The notes below the pieces were generated by a model, which did not search any database, was not told the DNA's origin, and saw only the letters and a program-made list of their open reading frames with translations. The position numbers were made by a program, and so were the translations under genes. Below, in pieces: positions 7,333-15,891 of a stretch of DNA of 64,000 bases. Origin of the DNA: DASSUW01 sp963844405 (GTDB taxonomy: Bacteria > Actinomycetota > Thermoleophilia > Solirubrobacterales > Solirubrobacteraceae); NCBI GenBank assembly GCA_963844405.1, contig CAWJNZ010000009.1, positions 1-64,000 of the forward strand, written 5' to 3'. How positions within the stretch are numbered: position 1 is the first letter of the stretch; each line of letters opens with the position of its first letter.

Positions 7333-9425
7333 CGGCGCCGGCCCGCGAGCAGACGCGGGCGCGCTACCCCGACACGTCGGGCTTCGTCGAGCGCGACGGC
7401 GTGCGGCTGCACTACGAGGTCTACGGCGCCGGCGAGCCGACCGTCCTGCTGCTGCCGACGTGGTCGATCATGCACTCGCGCCACTGGAAGATGCAGATCC
7501 CGTACCTGGCGCGCCACTGCCGGGTGGTGACCTTCGACGGGCGCGGCAACGGCCGCTCGGACCGCCCGGAGAGCGGCTACGAGGAGCGCGAGTTCGCCGG
7601 GGACGCGCTCGCCGTCATGGAGGCGACGGCGACCGAGCGCGCCGTGCTCGTCTCGCTGTCCATGGGCGCGCAACGCGCTCTGCTGCTCGCCGCCGAGCAC
7701 CCCGAGCGGGTCGAGAGCGCGGTCTTCATCGCGCCCGCGGTGCCGCTCGGCACGCCGCTCGCGCCGCGGATGGGGATCCCGTTCGACGAGCCGCTCGCCA
7801 CCGACGAGGGCTGGGCCAAGTACAACCGCCACTACTGGCTCAAGGACTACCGCGGCTTCCTCGAGTTCTTCTTCGCGCAGATGTTCCCGGAGCCGCACTC
7901 GACCAAGCCGGTCGAGGACTGCGTCGGCTGGGGCCTGGAGACGACGCCCGAGACGCTCATCGCCACCAAGCACGCGGAGGAGCTCGACGAGGCGGCCGTG
8001 CGCGAGCTGTGCGGGCGCGTGCGCTGCCCGGTGCTCGTCATCCAGGGGACCGCCGACCGGATCACCGGCGCCGGCCGCGGCATCGCCCTGGCCGAGGCGA
8101 CCGGCGGCGAGCTCGTCCTGCTCGACGGCTCGGGCCATGCCCCGCACGTGCGCGACCCCGTCAAGGTCAACCTGCTGCTGCGCGACGCCGTGGCGCCGCC
8201 GCCGCTGCCGCGGCGCTGGATCCGCGGCCGGTCGCGGCGCAAGCGGGCGCTCTACGTCTCGTCGCCGATCGGCCTCGGCCACGCGCAGCGCGACGCGGCG
8301 ATCGCCGACGAGCTGCGCCGGCTCCACCCCGACCTCGAGATCGACTGGCTCGCCCAGCACCCCGTCACCGCGGTGCTCGAGGCGCGCGGCGAGCGCATCC
8401 ACCCGGCGAGCGCCTACCTCGCCAACGAGTCCGGCCACATCGAGAGCGAGTCGGCCGAGCACGACCTCCACTGCTTCCAGGCCATCCGCCGGATGGACGA
8501 GATCCTGCTCGCGAACTTCATGGTCCTCGACGACCTCGTGCGCGAGGAGCAGTACGACGTCTGGATCGGAGACGAAGCGTGGGAGCTCGACTACTACCTG
8601 CACGAGAACCCAGAGCGCAAGCGCGCGGCGTACGTGTGGCTGACCGACTTCGTGGGCTGGCTGCCGATGGACGACGGCGGCGCGCGCGAGGCGTTCGTCA
8701 CCGCCGACTACAACGCCGAGATGATCGAGCAGATCGCCCGGTACCCGCGCGTGCGCGACCGCGCGGTGTTCGTCGGCGACGCCGACGACATCGTGCCCGA
8801 CGCCTTCGGCCCCGACCTGCCGCTGATCCGCGACTGGACCGAGGAGCATTACGACTTCGCCGGCTACGTGACCGGCTTCGACCCGGCGCGGCTCGGCGAC
8901 CGCGCCGCGCTCGGGTACCGCGACGACGAGCGCGTGTGCATCGTGACGGTCGGCGGCTCGGGCGTCGGCGCCCATCTGCTGCGGCGCGTCATCGACGCCT
9001 TCCCCGAGGCCAAGCAGCGCGTGCCGGACCTGCGGATGATCGTCGTCGCCGGCCCGCGGATCGACCCGGCGACCCTGCGCAACCGCGACGGGCTCGAGAT
9101 CCGCACCTACGTCCACGACCTCTACCGCCACCTCGCCGCCTGCGACCTCGCGATCGTCCAGGGCGGGCTCACGACGTCGATGGAGCTGACCGCCAACCGC
9201 CGGCCGTTCCTCTACTTCCCGCTCCGCCACCACTTCGAGCAGAACTTCCACGTCCGCCACCGGCTCGAGCGCTACGGGGCCGGCCGCCGGATGGACTTCG
9301 AGACCGACGGTCCGTCCGAGATCGCCGCCGCGATCGCCGAGGAGATCGGCCGCGAGGTCGACTACCGGCCGGTCGACACCGGCGGCGCCAGGCGCGCGGC
9401 GGAGCTGATCGCAGAGTTGCTGTAG
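7317..9425 (+). CDS. Fusion of alpha/beta-hydrolase and UDP-glycosyltransferase-like domains
   Basis: One uninterrupted frame of 702 residues. Residues ~20-290 are an alpha/beta hydrolase: GEPTVLLLPTWS near the oxyanion strand, FDGRGNGRSDRP, the nucleophile elbow VSLSMGAQRA (S in SxSMG), a candidate acid in QGTADRITG and the histidine in GSGHAPHVRDP. Residues ~305-702 look like a GT-B glycosyltransferase of the MurG/GT1 type: KRALYVSSPIGLGHAQRDAAIADELRR at the N-terminal Rossmann half, and VTVGGSGVGAHLL plus CDLAIVQGGLTTSMELTANRRPFLYFPL as the sugar-nucleotide half. The consistent codon use across the join argues for a true fusion. The start overlaps tetR by 16 bases. It may cleave and glycosylate one substrate, or glycosylate a xenobiotic; the substrate is unknown. 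Confidence 0.75.
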   Translation: MAANLTAPAREQTRARYPDTSGFVERDGVRLHYEVYGAGEPTVLLLPTWSIMHSRHWKMQIPYLARHCRVVTFDGRGNGRSDRPESGYEEREFAGDALAVMEATATERAVLVSLSMGAQRALLLAAEHPERVESAVFIAPAVPLGTPLAPRMGIPFDEPLATDEGWAKYNRHYWLKDYRGFLEFFFAQMFPEPHSTKPVEDCVGWGLETTPETLIATKHAEELDEAAVRELCGRVRCPVLVIQGTADRITGAGRGIALAEATGGELVLLDGSGHAPHVRDPVKVNLLLRDAVAPPPLPRRWIRGRSRRKRALYVSSPIGLGHAQRDAAIADELRRLHPDLEIDWLAQHPVTAVLEARGERIHPASAYLANESGHIESESAEHDLHCFQAIRRMDEILLANFMVLDDLVREEQYDVWIGDEAWELDYYLHENPERKRAAYVWLTDFVGWLPMDDGGAREAFVTADYNAEMIEQIARYPRVRDRAVFVGDADDIVPDAFGPDLPLIRDWTEEHYDFAGYVTGFDPARLGDRAALGYRDDERVCIVTVGGSGVGAHLLRRVIDAFPEAKQRVPDLRMIVVAGPRIDPATLRNRDGLEIRTYVHDLYRHLAACDLAIVQGGLTTSMELTANRRPFLYFPLRHHFEQNFHVRHRLERYGAGRRMDFETDGPSEIAAAIAEEIGREVDYRPVDTGGARRAAELIAELL

Positions 9426-9426
9426 C

Positions 9427-9524
9427 TCGAACTTCGGGCATTGAGGGAGGCGAGATCGAGGCTCGCGAGGGTCGAACGAACCGCGCGGGCCTCGATCCTG
9501 CCTCCCTACAAGCCCGAAGTTCGA
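9427..9524. repeat. Palindromic dispersed repeat, copy 1 (98 bp, between convergent genes)
   Basis: The element folds back on itself over almost its entire length: TCGAACTTCGGGC pairs with GCCCGAAGTTCGA (13 of 13), GGGAGGC with GCCTCCC, and GATCGAGGC with GCCTCGATC, with a loop of about 25 bases that includes GTCGAACGAACCGCGCG. The same arms and loop recur at 43727-43871. It sits between the ends of a + and a - gene, starting 2 bases after one stop and overlapping the last codons of hyuB. It could act as a bidirectional terminator or be a REP/MITE-like element. Confidence 0.75.
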
Positions 9525-11302
9525 CCCGCCGCCAGCCGCTCGTACCCCGGCCCGCGGTCGAAGAACGGCGGCTCGCCCCGCGCTGCCCGCAGCTCCTCGC
9601 GCAGCGCGCGCGTCGCCTCCAAGTCCCCCACCACCACGCCGTAGTCCTCCCGCGCGGCACGCACGGACACCTTCCCCTGCAGCACGTCGATCGCCACCAG
9701 CTCGGGGTCGCGGTCGAGCGGGTCTCCCCAGCCGCCTCCGCCCGTCGTCTCGATGCGGACGAGCTCGCCGGCGGCGATCGGCTCGTCGTCGCACAGGCCG
9801 GAGAGGACGCGCTCGTTCGGGCCGCCGGGGTCGATCGTCACGCGGAACGGCAGGCCGGCGCGGCCGCCCTTGACCCCCCAGCAGGCGAGGATCGAGCGGT
9901 CGGCGACCGACATGAAGCTCGCGTCCTCGAGCACGCGGATGTCCTTGCGGTAGCCGAGCCCGCCGCGGAACTCGCCGGCGCCCCCCGAGTCGATGCGCAG
10001 GCCGAGCTGCTCGACGCGCACGGGGTAGCGCGACTCGACGAACTCGACCGGGAGGTTCTTGGAGTCCGGGACGATGTGGATGGTGTCCGAGCCGTCGGCG
10101 TAGTGGCGGCCGCCCGAGCCGCCGCCGAGGATCTCGCGGTACAGGTACCACTCGCCATCCGAGTCGCGGCCGGTGATTCCCGTGTAGCGGATCGTCTCCT
10201 GGTCGGCGGGCATGCGGCCGCCGACGGCCTGGGCCAGCGCGCCCGCGAAGACGCCGAGCAGCCGCAGGATCACGAACGTGCGCGCGTTGGTCGGCGCCGG
10301 GAAAATCGGCGTCAGCAGCGTGCCCGGCGGTGGGAAGCGCATGTCGATCAGCTCCACGACGCCCTCGTTGACGTCGAGCTCGGCCATCCGCTCGGGCGTG
10401 TCGGCGAGGTTGCGCAGGATCGGCGCCAGCCACTTCTTGAGGAAGTTGCCGTCGGCGTAGTCGCCGGCGTGGTTGATCGGCCCCTTGGCCTGCGGGTCGG
10501 TGCCCGTGAAGTCGATCAGCAGCCTGTCGCCCTGCTTGGTCAGCGTCATCCGCTGCGCGTGCAGCCGCGGCGGGTCGACGCCGTCGTGCTCGGCGTAGTC
10601 CTCCCAGCGGTAGACGCCGTCGGGGATCTTGGCGAGCACCTCGCGCCGGAACGTCTCGGTCGTGCTCGCGAGGATCGCATCGAAGCACGCCTCGACCGCC
10701 TCGCGGCCGTAGCGCTCGAACAGCTCCTCGACGCGGCGGGCGCCCATCCGCGTGGCCGCGGTCTCGGCGTCGATGTCGCCGGCCAGCGACTCCGGCATGC
10801 GCGAGTTGCGGGCCACGATCCGCAGGACGCCGTCGTTCGGCACGCCGGCGTCGAACAGCTTGACCGGCGGGACCATCAGGCCCTCCTGGAAGGCGGAGGT
10901 GGCGTTGCTCGGCATCGAGCCGGGGACCATGCCGCCGATGTCGTCGTGGTGGCCGAAGGCCTGCACGAAGGCCACGACGTCGCCGTCGCAGAAGACCGGC
11001 ACGGTGACGCAGAGGTCGGGCAGGTGCCCGACCCCGCCCTCGGAGAGATAGACGTCGTTGTGGAAGTAGACGTCGCCCGGGCGCATCGTCTCGAGCGGGA
11101 AGTCGCGCACGACCGGGTGCACGAGCGCCGAGTACGAGCGGCCGGTCAGCTTGCGCAACCGGCGGTCGTGGATGCCGGCGCGGAAGTCGTGCTGGTCGCG
11201 GATCATCGGCGAGCGGGCGGTGCGCCCGATCGCCTCCTCGACCTCCGCCTCGATCGAGGCGAGCGTGCCCTGGACGATCTCCACCAGCACGGGGTCAAGC
11301 AC
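9506..11302 (-). CDS. hyuB: Hydantoinase/oxoprolinase B subunit (N-methylhydantoinase B)
   Basis: A protein of 598 residues, full length for HyuB. Diagnostic stretches include DQHDFRAGIHDR, DVYFHNDVYLSEGGVGHLPDL, FGHHDDIGG, FTGTDPQAKGPINHAGDYADG, and the glycine-rich end ETTGGGGWGDPLDRDPE. With HyuA it forms an ATP-dependent amidohydrolase acting on hydantoins, 5-oxoproline or related cyclic amides, or on acetone-carboxylase-type substrates. The start is GTG 11302, overlapping hyuA by 8 bases. The final six codons and the stop lie inside the 9427-9524 repeat, so the C-terminus (AAGRTSGL) may have been replaced by repeat insertion. Confidence 0.88.
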   Translation of the reverse strand: MLDPVLVEIVQGTLASIEAEVEEAIGRTARSPMIRDQHDFRAGIHDRRLRKLTGRSYSALVHPVVRDFPLETMRPGDVYFHNDVYLSEGGVGHLPDLCVTVPVFCDGDVVAFVQAFGHHDDIGGMVPGSMPSNATSAFQEGLMVPPVKLFDAGVPNDGVLRIVARNSRMPESLAGDIDAETAATRMGARRVEELFERYGREAVEACFDAILASTTETFRREVLAKIPDGVYRWEDYAEHDGVDPPRLHAQRMTLTKQGDRLLIDFTGTDPQAKGPINHAGDYADGNFLKKWLAPILRNLADTPERMAELDVNEGVVELIDMRFPPPGTLLTPIFPAPTNARTFVILRLLGVFAGALAQAVGGRMPADQETIRYTGITGRDSDGEWYLYREILGGGSGGRHYADGSDTIHIVPDSKNLPVEFVESRYPVRVEQLGLRIDSGGAGEFRGGLGYRKDIRVLEDASFMSVADRSILACWGVKGGRAGLPFRVTIDPGGPNERVLSGLCDDEPIAAGELVRIETTGGGGWGDPLDRDPELVAIDVLQGKVSVRAAREDYGVVVGDLEATRALREELRAARGEPPFFDRGPGYERLAAGRTSGL

Positions 11303-13235
11303 GGCGCACCACCAGGTTGCCGAGGTCGTCCACGCGGGCCGTGAAGCCCGGGTGGATGGGCAGCGTCGAGCCGAACTCCTGGATGACGGCCGGGCCCGCG
11401 ATCTCGCCGGCCAGCGCGTCGCGGCGGTAGACCGGCGTGTCGTGCCAGCCGTCGAAGTACGCCCGCCTCGTCCCTTCGCGGGCGTCGCCCTCCGGCCGTA
11501 CCCGCCGCAATGGCGGGCGCGGCATCGCGCCGATCACCGTCGCGCGCAGGTTCACCCATTCGACGAGGTGCCCCGGGTCGTCGCGGTAGCAGTAGCCGTA
11601 CAGCCGCTCGTGGGCATCGTGGAAGCGAGCCTCCACCTCGGCGACGAAGTCTTCCCCGATCGGCCCGTCAGGCGCGGGCACGGTGATCTCGAAGGCCTGC
11701 CCGTAGTACCTGAGGTCGGCCGAGCGATCGTCGCCCTCCATCCGCGCGAACACCGTGGCCAGCTCGCGGGCGTCGAGCTGGTCGTGGCGCCGCACCAGCG
11801 TCTGCACATGGTCGCTGCGCAGGTCGGTGGCGAGCAGCCCGAAGGCGCTGAGGTTGCCGGGGTCGCGCGGGACGAAGGCGGTCCGCAGGCCGAGGATGTC
11901 GATCAGCCGGCAGGCCGTGAGCGGGCCGGAGCCGCCGAAGGCGCAGAGGTCGAAGTCGCGCACGTCGAGCCCGCGCTTGACCGTGACCTGGCGGATCGCG
12001 TTGGCCTGGTTCCAGGCGGCGATCTCGAGCACGCCGGCCGCGCACGCCTCGACGCCGAGGCCGACGCGCTCGGCCAGCCGCGCGTACACCGCCTCCGCGG
12101 CGCCGCGGTCGAGCGGGATCTCGCCGCCCAGCAGGTGCTCGGGGATGTGGCCGAGCAGCAGGAAGGCGTCGGTCGTCGTCGGCTCGCTCCCGCCGCGGCC
12201 GTAGCAGACCGGTCCGGGATCGGCCCCCGCCGACCGCGGGCCGACCTTCAGCGTGCCCTCCGGCGAGACCCAGGCGATCGAGCCGCCGCCGGTGCCGACG
12301 GTGATGACGTCGACCATCGGGACCTTGACCGTGAAGCGCCCGACCGACCCCTCGGTGGTCAGGCTCGGCCGGCCGCCGGTGATGACCGCCACGTCGGTCG
12401 AGGTGCCGCCGCCGTCGAGCGTGATCACCTTGTCGAAGCCCGTCTGCTGCGCGACGAGCGCCGCGCCCAGCGTGCCCGCCGCCGGCCCCGACAGGATCGT
12501 GGTGATCGGCTTCCCTCCCACCTCGCGCGCGCCGCTCACGCCGCCGTTGCTCTTCATGATGTAGAACGGCTGACCGAGCCGGGCCTCGATCGAGCCGACG
12601 TAGGCGGCGACGCGCGGCTTGACGAACGCGTCGACGAGGGTGGTGACCGCGCGCTCGTACTCGCGGTACTCGCTCAGGACGTCCGAGCTGAGCGAGACCG
12701 CGCACTCCGGATGCTCGTCGGCGAGCACCTCCCGCATGCGTCGCTCGTGCTCGGGGTTCATGTAGGCGTGCAGGAAGCAGACGCCGACGGCGGCGATCCC
12801 CTGCTCGCGGAGCCGGCGCGCCACCTCGCGCGCCCCGTCCTCGTCGAACCCGCGGACCACGGCCCCGGTGCGGTCGAGCCGCTCGTCGACCTCCTGGACG
12901 AGGTCCAGCGGCACGATCCGGTCCGGCTTCACCCAGAAGTACGAGTTGCCGTAGCTGTCGGGCACGCTCTGGCGCCCGATCTCGAGCAGCCCCCGGAAGC
13001 CCCGGGTCGTGACGAACGCGAGGCCCGAGAAGTCGTCCTCCAGCAGCGCGTTCGTGGCGACGGTCGTCCCGTGGACGACCTCGCCCGCGCCCGCCTTCTC
13101 GACGGCACGCATGAAGGCGGCGGACGGGTCGCTGGGCGTGGACGGGACCTTGGTGGTCATCACGCGGCCGTCGGGGTGCACGGCGACGACGTCGGTGAAC
13201 GTCCCACCGGTGTCGATGCCGATGCGGACCGTCAC
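11295..13235 (-). CDS. hyuA: Hydantoinase/oxoprolinase A subunit (N-methylhydantoinase A)
   Basis: A protein of 646 residues. It opens with VRIGIDTGGTFTDVVAVHPDG, the first phosphate loop of the ASKHA-like hydantoinase A fold, followed by VVHGTTVATNALLE, MKSNGGVSGAREVG, LSGPAAGTLGAALVA, TLDGGGTSTDVAVITGG and GTGGGSIAW, all standard for this subunit. The GTG start (13235) overlaps the stop of the upstream molybdenum hydroxylase gene (GTGA), and its own end overlaps hyuB. The three-gene operon suggests oxidation followed by ring opening of an N-heterocycle; the exact substrate is inference. Confidence 0.88.
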   Translation of the reverse strand: MTVRIGIDTGGTFTDVVAVHPDGRVMTTKVPSTPSDPSAAFMRAVEKAGAGEVVHGTTVATNALLEDDFSGLAFVTTRGFRGLLEIGRQSVPDSYGNSYFWVKPDRIVPLDLVQEVDERLDRTGAVVRGFDEDGAREVARRLREQGIAAVGVCFLHAYMNPEHERRMREVLADEHPECAVSLSSDVLSEYREYERAVTTLVDAFVKPRVAAYVGSIEARLGQPFYIMKSNGGVSGAREVGGKPITTILSGPAAGTLGAALVAQQTGFDKVITLDGGGTSTDVAVITGGRPSLTTEGSVGRFTVKVPMVDVITVGTGGGSIAWVSPEGTLKVGPRSAGADPGPVCYGRGGSEPTTTDAFLLLGHIPEHLLGGEIPLDRGAAEAVYARLAERVGLGVEACAAGVLEIAAWNQANAIRQVTVKRGLDVRDFDLCAFGGSGPLTACRLIDILGLRTAFVPRDPGNLSAFGLLATDLRSDHVQTLVRRHDQLDARELATVFARMEGDDRSADLRYYGQAFEITVPAPDGPIGEDFVAEVEARFHDAHERLYGYCYRDDPGHLVEWVNLRATVIGAMPRPPLRRVRPEGDAREGTRRAYFDGWHDTPVYRRDALAGEIAGPAVIQEFGSTLPIHPGFTARVDDLGNLVVRRA

Positions 13236-15601
13236 TCGCCGTGGACGAGCTCGTAGATCTGCAGCGGCGAGATGGGCATCGTGTCGATCTGTACCCCGAG
13301 CGCGTCGGAGAGCGCGTTGGCGATCGCCCCCGCGACCGGGATCGTCCCCGCCTCCCCCACGCCCTTGATGCCGAGGACGTTGTTGGGCGACGGCGTCTCG
13401 GTGTGGAAGAGCGTCGGCTCGGGGAGCTCGGTCGCGTACGGCATCAGGAAGTCCATGAAGCTGGCGTTGAGCAGCTGGCCGTGCTCGTCGTACGCCATCC
13501 GCTCGTAGAGGGCGCCGCCGATCCCCTGCGCGATGCCGCCGTGCATCTGGCCGTCGACGATCGCCGGGTTGATGATGCGCCCGCAGTCGTGGCCGACGAC
13601 GTAGTCGAGGATGCGGACGTCGCACGTCGCCTCGTCGACCTCGACGACGGCCGCGTGCATCCCGAACCCGAAGACGCCGGAGGCGGGGCTGTAGTACTCG
13701 GTCGCGTTCAGGCCCGGCGTCGTGCCATCGGGCAGCGGGACCTCCTGGGAGGCGTAGACCCGCCGCGTGTAGAGCGCCGCGGCCGCCGACTCGTCGCCGA
13801 ACGCGTAGCGCAGCGGGTTGGCGATCGCGGCGAGCTGGCCGAGCTGGAGCTCGTGCTGCGGCGAGCCGACGACGCGCACGACGCCGTCGGCGAGCTCGAT
13901 GTCCTGCGGGTCGGCCTCGAACATGCGGGCGGCGAGCTCGGCGGCCTGCCGGCGCACCTCCGTCGCGGCCTTCTGCACGGCGTTGCCGGAGACGACCGCC
14001 GTGCGGCTGGCGAAGGTGCCGACGCCGTAGCCGATCTTCCGCGTGTCGCCCGTGGTGACGTTGATGCGCTCCATCGGCACGCCGAGCTCGTCGGCGACGA
14101 TCTGGGCGAGGATCGTCTCGTGGCCCTGGCCCTGGCTGGCCAGGCCCGTGGCCACCGTGACCGTCCCGTCGACCTGGACGTTGATGGCGGCGCCCTCGTA
14201 GGGCCCGATGCCGGTGCCCTCGACGTAGCACGCGAAGCCGATGCCGATCTTCCGCCCGTCGCCGCGGCGCGCCTCGAAGTCCGCGTACCCGACCTTCTCG
14301 AGCAGCAGGTCGAACTGGGCGGGGTAGTCGCCGGAGTCGTAGACCGTCGGCCCGCCGTCCTGGAAGGTCACGCCGACGTCGTACGGGAACTCGTCGGGCT
14401 GGATGAAGTTCCGGCGCCGGATCTCGGCGCGGTCGATGCCGAGCTCGGCGGCCAGGCGGTCCATCACGCGCTCCATCACGAACGCGCCGTGCGGGCGGCC
14501 GGCGCCGCGGTAGGGCGAGGTCGGCACGCGGTTGGTGAACAGCGCCGTGAAGGCGTAGCGGTAGTTGTCGAGCCGGTAGGGGCCGGGCAGCTGCGCCGCG
14601 CTGATCACCGGGATGATGAGGCCGTACGGGCAGTAGGCGCCGCTGTCGTGGAGGAACGTCGTCTCGAGCGCGAGGATCCTCCCCTCGTCGTCCGCGCCGA
14701 CGCGGACGTGGTGGATCTGCTTGCGCTCGTGGGTCGAGCCGACGAAGTGCTCGCGCCGGTCCTCCGTCCACTTGACCGGCATCGCGAGGTTGCGCGCCGC
14801 CAGCGGGACGAGCACCTCCTCGGGATAGAACTGGATGACCTTGACGCCGAAGCCGCCGCCGACGTCCGGCGCCACGACGTCGACGCGGTCGATGTCGAGG
14901 TCGAACAGGCGGCTGAGGCCGGCGCGGATGCCGGTCGGCGCCTGCGTGGCGTCGTGCACGAGCAGGCTGCCGTCGTCGCCGAAGCGGGCCACGACGGCAC
15001 GCCCCTCGAGCGGCGTGGCGGCGCTGCGCTCGATCTCGAACCGCCAGTCGAAGACGTGGGCCGCGCGCGCGAAGCCGGCGTCGACGTCGCCGTGCTCCTC
15101 GGACACGCGGGCGACGACGTTGTCGGCGCGGTCGAGGTGGACGAGCGGCCCGTCCGGCTCGAGCTCCGCGGCCACGGGCAGCGGCTCGTACTCGACGCGG
15201 ATCGCCCCCGCCGCGTCCTCGGCGACGTAGCGGTCGCGCGCCACGACCATGGCGATCGTCTCGCCGACGTAGCGGACCTCGTCGCGCGCCAGCGCGTACT
15301 GCGTGCGCCCGTCGGCGATCGCCTCGTGCGGGATGATCAGCGGCAGCGGATCGGCGAACCGCCCCTCGAGGTCGTCGTAGGTGTACACCGCGTGCACGCC
15401 GTCCACGTCGAGCGCCCCGGACACGTCGACGTCGACGATCCGCGCGTGGGCGTAGTCGGAGCGCACGAACGCCGCGTGCGCGGCGTCCGGCTCGAAGTCG
15501 TCGGTGTAGCGTCCCCGGCCGCGCAGCAGGCGGTCGTCCTCCCGCCGCTCCACGCGCTCGCCGAACAATCGGGTGGTCAAGCCGCCATTCTTCCATGCCA
15601 T
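13232..15601 (-). CDS. Xanthine dehydrogenase/aldehyde oxidase family, molybdenum-binding large subunit
   Basis: About 789 residues from ATG 15601, the usual size of a separate large subunit. The opening RVERREDDRLLRGRGRYTDD is typical for this family. Cofactor and active-site stretches are TPLEGRAVVARF, DVGGGFGVKVI, PYRGAGRPHGAFVMERVMD, TGLASQGQGHETILAQIVADELG and KGVGEAGTIPVAGAIANAL, in which GVGEAG carries the catalytic glutamate. The iron-sulfur and FAD subunits normally needed are not in this window. It heads an operon with hyuA and hyuB. The ATG at 15601 overlaps the ATG of a divergent gene, so TTG 15580, just before the conserved part, is a realistic alternative. Confidence 0.85.
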   Translation of the reverse strand: MAWKNGGLTTRLFGERVERREDDRLLRGRGRYTDDFEPDAAHAAFVRSDYAHARIVDVDVSGALDVDGVHAVYTYDDLEGRFADPLPLIIPHEAIADGRTQYALARDEVRYVGETIAMVVARDRYVAEDAAGAIRVEYEPLPVAAELEPDGPLVHLDRADNVVARVSEEHGDVDAGFARAAHVFDWRFEIERSAATPLEGRAVVARFGDDGSLLVHDATQAPTGIRAGLSRLFDLDIDRVDVVAPDVGGGFGVKVIQFYPEEVLVPLAARNLAMPVKWTEDRREHFVGSTHERKQIHHVRVGADDEGRILALETTFLHDSGAYCPYGLIIPVISAAQLPGPYRLDNYRYAFTALFTNRVPTSPYRGAGRPHGAFVMERVMDRLAAELGIDRAEIRRRNFIQPDEFPYDVGVTFQDGGPTVYDSGDYPAQFDLLLEKVGYADFEARRGDGRKIGIGFACYVEGTGIGPYEGAAINVQVDGTVTVATGLASQGQGHETILAQIVADELGVPMERINVTTGDTRKIGYGVGTFASRTAVVSGNAVQKAATEVRRQAAELAARMFEADPQDIELADGVVRVVGSPQHELQLGQLAAIANPLRYAFGDESAAAALYTRRVYASQEVPLPDGTTPGLNATEYYSPASGVFGFGMHAAVVEVDEATCDVRILDYVVGHDCGRIINPAIVDGQMHGGIAQGIGGALYERMAYDEHGQLLNASFMDFLMPYATELPEPTLFHTETPSPNNVLGIKGVGEAGTIPVAGAIANALSDALGVQIDTMPISPLQIYELVHGE

Positions 15602-15863
15602 GGCCCTCAAGCTCCACCGCTGCCCCTTCATGTTCAACAAGCTGTCCGGCCACCCGTGCTGGCGGGTGCAGTCGGCGCTCGACGAGGCCGGCGTCGACTA
15701 CGAGGTCGTCAAGCAGCCGGCCCTGCGCTGGAACCGCAAGGAGATCGAGCGGCGGACGGGCCAGCGCGCCCTGCCCGTGCTCGAGCTCGAGGACGGGACG
15801 ATGCTTCGCGAGGAGTCGGCCGACCTCGCCCGGCGGGTCAGGGAGGGCCGGCTGAGGATCTGA
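15600..15863 (+). CDS. Thioredoxin-fold protein (glutaredoxin/GST N-terminal domain)
   Basis: A protein of 87 residues. KLHRCPFMF at the first strand-helix turn resembles a monothiol CPFx redox centre, followed by GHPCWRVQSALDEAGVDYEVVK and the cis-proline region GQRALPVLELEDGTMLREE, then RRVREGRL. This is a stand-alone GST_N/glutaredoxin-like domain with no helical GST C-terminal domain. Its ATG overlaps the first codon of the divergent molybdenum hydroxylase, so one of the two starts is probably further inside its gene. The likely role is thiol-disulfide chemistry or glutathione-independent redox exchange; the partner is unknown. Confidence 0.7.
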   Translation: MALKLHRCPFMFNKLSGHPCWRVQSALDEAGVDYEVVKQPALRWNRKEIERRTGQRALPVLELEDGTMLREESADLARRVREGRLRI

Positions 15864-15891
15864 GCGTTTCGAAGCCCGGCCGTCTGGCGAC

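Noticed and set aside
7038..10688. Very long open frame (over 1200 codons) on the minus strand opposite the hydrolase-glycosyltransferase gene
   Set aside because: High GC removes stop codons from antisense frames. Its translation is Arg/Ala/Pro-rich with no domain, while the plus-strand frame has clear motifs and G/C-biased third positions.
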